Shown here piece by piece: positions 59,755-64,000 of a DNA stretch of 64,000 nucleotides; position 1 is the first letter of the stretch; every line of letters starts with the position of its first letter. The DNA lies in assembly GCF_030268085.1 (NCBI RefSeq), contig NZ_BSDE01000005.1, forward strand, positions 124,001-188,000. The letters run 5' to 3'. The stretch is from Geothrix limicola. Lineage in GTDB: Bacteria; Acidobacteriota; Holophagae; Holophagales; Holophagaceae. The translations under genes and the position numbers were made by a program. Under the pieces are notes generated by a model. It did not search any database and was not told the DNA's origin. It worked only from the letters and a program-made list of their open reading frames with translations.

Positions 59755-62621
59755 GCAACTGCGGATGCGCGCCCGGTCAGCCCTGTGGCTGCTGCCAGGG
59801 CACCCAGGTCCTCACGCCGAGGACGATCTCCAACCGCCCAGGCCTGCCAGCCCTCACCTACCGCGTGGGCACGCAGGGCACCTTCCTGGAAACCATGAAG
59901 GCCCGCCTCAGTTCGGCGGACTATCCCGCCCTGGCTGGCCTTCGCACCCGCGAGGCCTCGGATCCCGCCATCGCCCTGCTGGACGCCTGGGCCTGCGTGG
60001 GCGATGTGCTGACCTTCTACCAGGAACGGATCGCCAACGAAGGCTACGTGCGCACCGCCACGGAGCGCCGCTCGGTGCTCGAACTGGCGAACCTGGTGGG
60101 CTATCGGCTCCGGCCCGGCGTCGCGGCGTCGGTCTACTTCGCCTACACCCTGGAGAACAAATCCCTGCCTGTGGTGGTTCCCGCGGGGTCGAAGGCCCAG
60201 AGCATTCCCGATCCCGGCGAGACCGCCCAGACCTTCGAAACCTCTGAAGATCTCGAAGCCCGCGTGGAATGGAACCTCCTGAAGCCCCGTCCCACCCGGC
60301 CCCAGCGCATCGACTACAACTATTCGGAAAAGGCCCTGACGACGGACACGGTCTACTTCGACGGCACGGCCACCAAGCTGAATCCGGGCGACGGCCTGCT
60401 CTTCGATTTCAACGGCACGCGGCTGCTCCGGCACGTGAAGACGGTGAAGGCCGACTACACGGCCCAGCGCACCCAGGTGATCCTCCAGGAAACCGCCCAG
60501 CCCTTGGCCGCCGCGGCCCACGCTGCCACTGCGTTCGGCACCGCGTTCAGCACCACCCACATGATGAGCAGCACCAAGGGAGACGGTGATGGCCAAGGCG
60601 TCATCCCCCTCGACGCCCTGTCCTTCCTCGCCCCCAGCCTGTCCGTGCCCGCCACACCTCAGCTGGCCAGCGCCGCCAACCTGGCGCGATCCGTGTCCCA
60701 GGTGTTCAATGCCAGCGCGGACGTCCACCCCCAGCTCCTGTCCCAGTTCTACCCCCTGGCGGCCGCCTACTTCTACCAGGCCTGGGCCGTGTCGTTCCTG
60801 GACTACGCCTACTCGCCGCTCACGGCCGTCTACGCCATGCGCGTCATCGCGAATCCCTTCGGCTACACCGCCAACAAGACGCCCAATTTCGGTTCTGACA
60901 ACAAGGTCACCAGCCAGTCCGATTGGTCCCCCTCCGGCGAGGGCGCCGACCTGCTCTTCCTCGACACCTTCTACGGCAGCATCAGCAACGGAAGCCCCGT
61001 GGCCATCCAGGCTCCCGATGGCACGTACACCTATTCCGACGTGGGCACCCATACGGAGGTGGCGAGGTCGGCCTACGGTCTCAACGGCAAGAGCTCTAGG
61101 CTCGATCTGACGCCCTCCTCCTGGCCGGGCTACACCGGAACCACCATCGACAACCTCCGGAAGACCCTGGTCTACGCGGGCGCCGAACGGCTCGGCCTCG
61201 CCCAGGAACCCATTCCCGACGATGTCAAAGGCTCCCAGATCACGCTCGACGACCTGTACTCGGATTTCAAGGCGGGCCGCTGGATCATCGTGACCGGCGA
61301 GCGCACGGACGTGCGGATCAACGCCAGCCAGACCCTTCCAGGCCTCGTGGGGACGGAGCTCGCCATGATCGCGGGCGTCCTGCAGGACGTGGATCTCACC
61401 CTGGCTGGCGACACGGTGCATACCACCCTGACGCTGGCCAAGCCCCTCGCCTACACCTACAAGCGCAGCACCGTGGGCCTCTACGGCAACGTCGTGAAGG
61501 CCACCCACGGTGAAACCCGCAACGAGGTGCTCGGCGGCGGCAACGCGGGCCCCCTGCAGACCTTCGTGCTCAAGCAGCCCCCGCTCACTTACGTTTCGGC
61601 GCCCAGCGTGGACGGCATCGCCAGCACCCTGCAGGTGCGCGTGAACGAGGTGCTCTGGCACGAGGCCAGGGGCCTGGCGGGCCTCGGCCCCAGGGACCGC
61701 GCCTACCTCACCCGCACGGACAACGAAGGCAAGACCTCGGTCGTCTTCGGCACGGGCGATCAGGGCCTGCGCCCACCCACGGGCCTCGAAAACATCGCAG
61801 CCGTCTACCGCAACGGCATCGGCAAATCCGGGAACGTCAAGGCCGGGCAGATCTCGCTGCTGGCCTCCAAACCCCTCGGCGTGAAGGCCGTCGTGAATCC
61901 GCTGCGCGCCTCCGGCGGCGCGGACAAGGACACCCGCGATCAGGCCCGGTGGCGGGCGCCCCTGGCCACCCTTTCGCTGGACCGCCTCGTGTCCGTCCAG
62001 GACTACGCCGACTTCGCCATGACCTTCGGCGGCATCGGTAAAGCCAGCGCCACGAGGCTCACGGACGGCGTCCGCCAGCTCGTGGAGATCACCATCGCGG
62101 GCGTGGACGACATCCCCATCGACCAGAGCTCGGATCTCTACGCCAACATCCAGAAGGCCTTCCGGACCTACGGCGATCCCTATCAGCCCATCCGCGTGGA
62201 TGTCCGCGAGCTGCGCCTGCTGGTGATCAATGCGGGCGTGAAGGTGCTTCCGGACTACCTCTGGGTGAACGTGAAGCCCAAGATCCAGGCCGCCCTCCTG
62301 GACGCCTTCGGCTTCGAACGCCGGGATCTGGCCCAGCCCGTCTACCTCAGCGAGGTCATCCAGACCATCCAGGGCGTGGTGGGTGTGGCCTACGTGGACG
62401 TGGACGCGCTGGACAGCGTGCCCGAAGGCGTGACCGCCGACGACCTCGCCCAGCTCAGCACCCAGCTCCAGGCCGCGGACCAGCCCCACGCGAGGATCCC
62501 CGCCCGCGAGGCCTGGGTCGATCCCACCCAGACCGATCCGGCCAAGCGCATCCGGGCGGCCCAGCTCACGATCCTGAGCCCCGCCGTGCCCGACACCCTG
62601 AACCTGAAGGAGCTGACATGA
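59751..62621 (+). CDS. Baseplate J/gp6-like protein, second copy (Afp11/12-like)
   Basis: A 956-residue protein. The N-terminus MSNCGCAPGQPCGCCQGTQ is Cys-rich (Cys4, 6, 12, 14, 15) and could hold a metal. It continues with LTYRVGTQGTFLETMKARLSS and DPAIALLDAWACVGDVLTFYQERIANEGYVRTATERRSVLELANLVGYRLRPG, the J-like opening. Near residue 660, VFGTGDQGLRPPTGLENIAAVYRNGIGKSGNVKAG mirrors the same motif in the first copy. This and the previous protein would form the wedge heterodimers as in T4 gp6/gp7-type baseplates. The stop overlaps the next start. Confidence 0.9.
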   Translation: MSNCGCAPGQPCGCCQGTQVLTPRTISNRPGLPALTYRVGTQGTFLETMKARLSSADYPALAGLRTREASDPAIALLDAWACVGDVLTFYQERIANEGYVRTATERRSVLELANLVGYRLRPGVAASVYFAYTLENKSLPVVVPAGSKAQSIPDPGETAQTFETSEDLEARVEWNLLKPRPTRPQRIDYNYSEKALTTDTVYFDGTATKLNPGDGLLFDFNGTRLLRHVKTVKADYTAQRTQVILQETAQPLAAAAHAATAFGTAFSTTHMMSSTKGDGDGQGVIPLDALSFLAPSLSVPATPQLASAANLARSVSQVFNASADVHPQLLSQFYPLAAAYFYQAWAVSFLDYAYSPLTAVYAMRVIANPFGYTANKTPNFGSDNKVTSQSDWSPSGEGADLLFLDTFYGSISNGSPVAIQAPDGTYTYSDVGTHTEVARSAYGLNGKSSRLDLTPSSWPGYTGTTIDNLRKTLVYAGAERLGLAQEPIPDDVKGSQITLDDLYSDFKAGRWIIVTGERTDVRINASQTLPGLVGTELAMIAGVLQDVDLTLAGDTVHTTLTLAKPLAYTYKRSTVGLYGNVVKATHGETRNEVLGGGNAGPLQTFVLKQPPLTYVSAPSVDGIASTLQVRVNEVLWHEARGLAGLGPRDRAYLTRTDNEGKTSVVFGTGDQGLRPPTGLENIAAVYRNGIGKSGNVKAGQISLLASKPLGVKAVVNPLRASGGADKDTRDQARWRAPLATLSLDRLVSVQDYADFAMTFGGIGKASATRLTDGVRQLVEITIAGVDDIPIDQSSDLYANIQKAFRTYGDPYQPIRVDVRELRLLVINAGVKVLPDYLWVNVKPKIQAALLDAFGFERRDLAQPVYLSEVIQTIQGVVGVAYVDVDALDSVPEGVTADDLAQLSTQLQAADQPHARIPAREAWVDPTQTDPAKRIRAAQLTILSPAVPDTLNLKELT

Positions 62622-64000
62622 GCCCCCTGTACGAGCTGCTGCCGGTCATCCATCAGCGGCGGGACGCCGAGCAGGGCTACCCTCTGAAGCAGCTGATGGC
62701 GGTCCTCGACGAGCAGGTGGGCGTGGTCCGGCAGGACATCGCCCAGCTGTACGCCAACTGGTTCATCGAGACCTGCCAGGACTGGGCCGTGCCCTACCTG
62801 GGCGATCTGGTGGGCTACGAGCCCGTGCACGAGGCGGGCGAGCCCGGCCCCGTGGATACGCGCGAGGGCCGGCTCCGGAACCGCTTCCTCATTCCGCGCC
62901 GGGCCGTGGCCAACGCCGTCCGCGACCGGCGGCGGAAGGGCACCCTCGCCATCCTGGAGGATCTCTCCCGAGACGTGGCGGACTGGCCGGCCCGGGCCGT
63001 GGAGTTCTACAAGCTGCTGGCCTGGAACCAGCACCTGAACCATCAGCGGCTTTGGCGCGGCGGCACCGCCGACCTGCGCCGGGGCGAAGTCCTGGATCTC
63101 GTGGATGGCCCCTTCGACCGGCTGGCCCACACCGTGGACGTGCGGCGCATCGATTCCGGACATGGGATCGGACGGTTCAACATCCCCAGCGTGGGGCTCT
63201 ACGTCTGGCGGCTGGGCTCGTACCCGGTCACGGAAACGCCCGCCTACTGCCTGGAGGAGGTGGGCTCTCAGTGCTACCTCTTCAGCGTGCTGGGCAACGA
63301 CACCCCGCTGTTCAACAAGCCCCAGCCCGAACCGAGTCCCACCCACATCGCGGACGAGCTGAACCTGCCCGTGCCCATCCGGAGGCGGGCCTTCGAAAGC
63401 CCCGTGCTCGTCGATGGCAAGCTCGACCACGTCGAAGCCTCCACGGCCTACTACGCGCCTTCCGCCGAGGATACGAAGAGCCTCGCCATCTGGGCGCCGG
63501 ACTGGCCCAAGAAGGGCGCGCCCCAACCCCTGCCCGCCCCTCTGATCGTGCCGGCGGACCTCACGGACTGGACCTATCGCACCGTCAAAGGCACGGTGGC
63601 CGTGGATCCTGTGCTCGGCCGCATCGTCTTCCCCACGGGGCAGCTGCCCAAGCGGGGCGTGCGCGTCTCGTACCGCTACGGGTTCAGCGCCGACATGGGC
63701 GGCGGCGAGTACCGACGCACCCTTCGGAACCCGCTGGGACACAAGCTCTACCGGGTGGGCGCCAACGAGGACTACACCACCCTGCTGGCGGCCCTCGGCG
63801 CCTGGATGGCCGAGCGGGCGGACCAGCCCACCGCCGTGGTGGAGGTCCAGGAAAGTGGCGTCTACACCGAAAGCCTCAACCTCGACCTGCGGGCGGGCGA
63901 AAGCCTCCAGATCCGCGGGGCTTCCGGCACCAGGCCCGTGCTGCGCCTGCTGGACCTCCAGGCGGACATGCCCGATGCCTTCAGCGTCACCGGGGCCCGG
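62618..64000 (+). CDS. Tail protein I-like eCIS protein, partial at window edge
   Basis: An open frame of 461 codons running off the right edge. The first 90 residues, MSPLYELLPVIHQRRDAEQG ... WFIETCQDWAVPYLGDLVGYEP, match the P2 gpI/tail protein I-like N-terminus found before the fibre or wedge genes. A run of basic residues (RNRFLIPRRAVANAVRDRRRKG) follows, then a beta-rich region. The visible part does not reach a fibre or host-recognition domain. The start overlaps the preceding stop by four bases. The operon clearly continues beyond the window. Confidence 0.85.
   Translation, partial: MSPLYELLPVIHQRRDAEQGYPLKQLMAVLDEQVGVVRQDIAQLYANWFIETCQDWAVPYLGDLVGYEPVHEAGEPGPVDTREGRLRNRFLIPRRAVANAVRDRRRKGTLAILEDLSRDVADWPARAVEFYKLLAWNQHLNHQRLWRGGTADLRRGEVLDLVDGPFDRLAHTVDVRRIDSGHGIGRFNIPSVGLYVWRLGSYPVTETPAYCLEEVGSQCYLFSVLGNDTPLFNKPQPEPSPTHIADELNLPVPIRRRAFESPVLVDGKLDHVEASTAYYAPSAEDTKSLAIWAPDWPKKGAPQPLPAPLIVPADLTDWTYRTVKGTVAVDPVLGRIVFPTGQLPKRGVRVSYRYGFSADMGGGEYRRTLRNPLGHKLYRVGANEDYTTLLAALGAWMAERADQPTAVVEVQESGVYTESLNLDLRAGESLQIRGASGTRPVLRLLDLQADMPDAFSVTGAR

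Noticed and set aside
59622-62489. 955-codon open frame opposite the second J-like gene
   Set aside because: Antisense shadow; the plus-strand frame has clear baseplate motifs.
62390-63742. 450-codon leftward frame at the right edge
   Set aside because: It is opposite the gpI-like frame, which starts with ATGA coupling and has a family N-terminus.
42886-64000. Ordinary contractile-tail prophage
   Set aside because: DUF4255, Afp15-type ATPase and DUF4157 proteins mark an eCIS; no capsid, terminase or integrase is in this region.

Overview
The window is high-GC bacterial chromosome, densely packed, with many 1- to 4-base stop/start overlaps. The gene mix (periplasmic nitrate reductase with a multiheme partner, three-subunit purine synthase, sigma-54-type signals, eCIS genes) would fit an Acidobacteriota of the Holophagae/Geothrix type. 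That assignment is inference from gene content; no rRNA or other firm taxonomic marker is present.

Region 1 (1-21.1 kb) is ordinary chromosome. It holds napA with an unusual tetraheme NapB-like partner, purS-purQ and (separately, opposite strand) purL, a type I glutamine synthetase, pyrF, an amidase, an M1-type metallopeptidase, a PilZ protein and a B12-binding radical SAM protein. Two intergenic spots (about 6.29-6.36 kb and 16.63-16.80 kb) carry related, strongly foldable elements.

Region 2 (21.12-25.45 kb) is a small integrative element in an initiator tRNA-Met gene. The tRNA is intact at the left end and a 51-bp copy of its 3' part lies at the right end. In between, all leftward, are a tyrosine integrase, a small HTH protein, a primase-polymerase protein and a two-TM protein of unknown role. 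Near-identical 22-bp tandem motifs at both ends look like integrase arm sites. The tRNA's presumed original terminator is stranded beyond the right end, and the element brings another hairpin.

Region 3 (25.6-42.3 kb) is mixed: a DUF1501 protein, an AraC regulator, two GT51 peptidoglycan enzymes (one with an AsmA-like N-terminal half, one a class A PBP), an ECF sigma factor with a membrane protein, a GIY-YIG protein beside a TolC remnant, a BaiN-like flavoprotein coupled to a U32 peptidase, and a 1644-residue secreted sugar-dehydrogenase/PKD/FN3 protein ending in repeated modules.

Region 4 (42.5-64.0 kb, running off the right edge) is the highlight: an extracellular contractile injection system (eCIS, phage-tail-like) in one long rightward operon behind a very good sigma-54 promoter and a roughly 275-nt leader. 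The order is sheath, tube, T4-type baseplate chaperone-like protein, disordered protein, DUF4255 cap protein, AAA+ ATPase, small conserved protein, two DUF4157 cargo-type proteins, tube adaptor, LysM-like protein, hub, spike, PAAR-like tip, gp25-like protein, two large baseplate J-like proteins and a gpI-like tail protein. The two DUF4157 proteins share an N-terminal Cys-pair module and carry different C-terminal domains: one with a PD-(D/E)XK-like motif plus a membrane segment, one resembling a permuted papain fold. They are candidate payloads.
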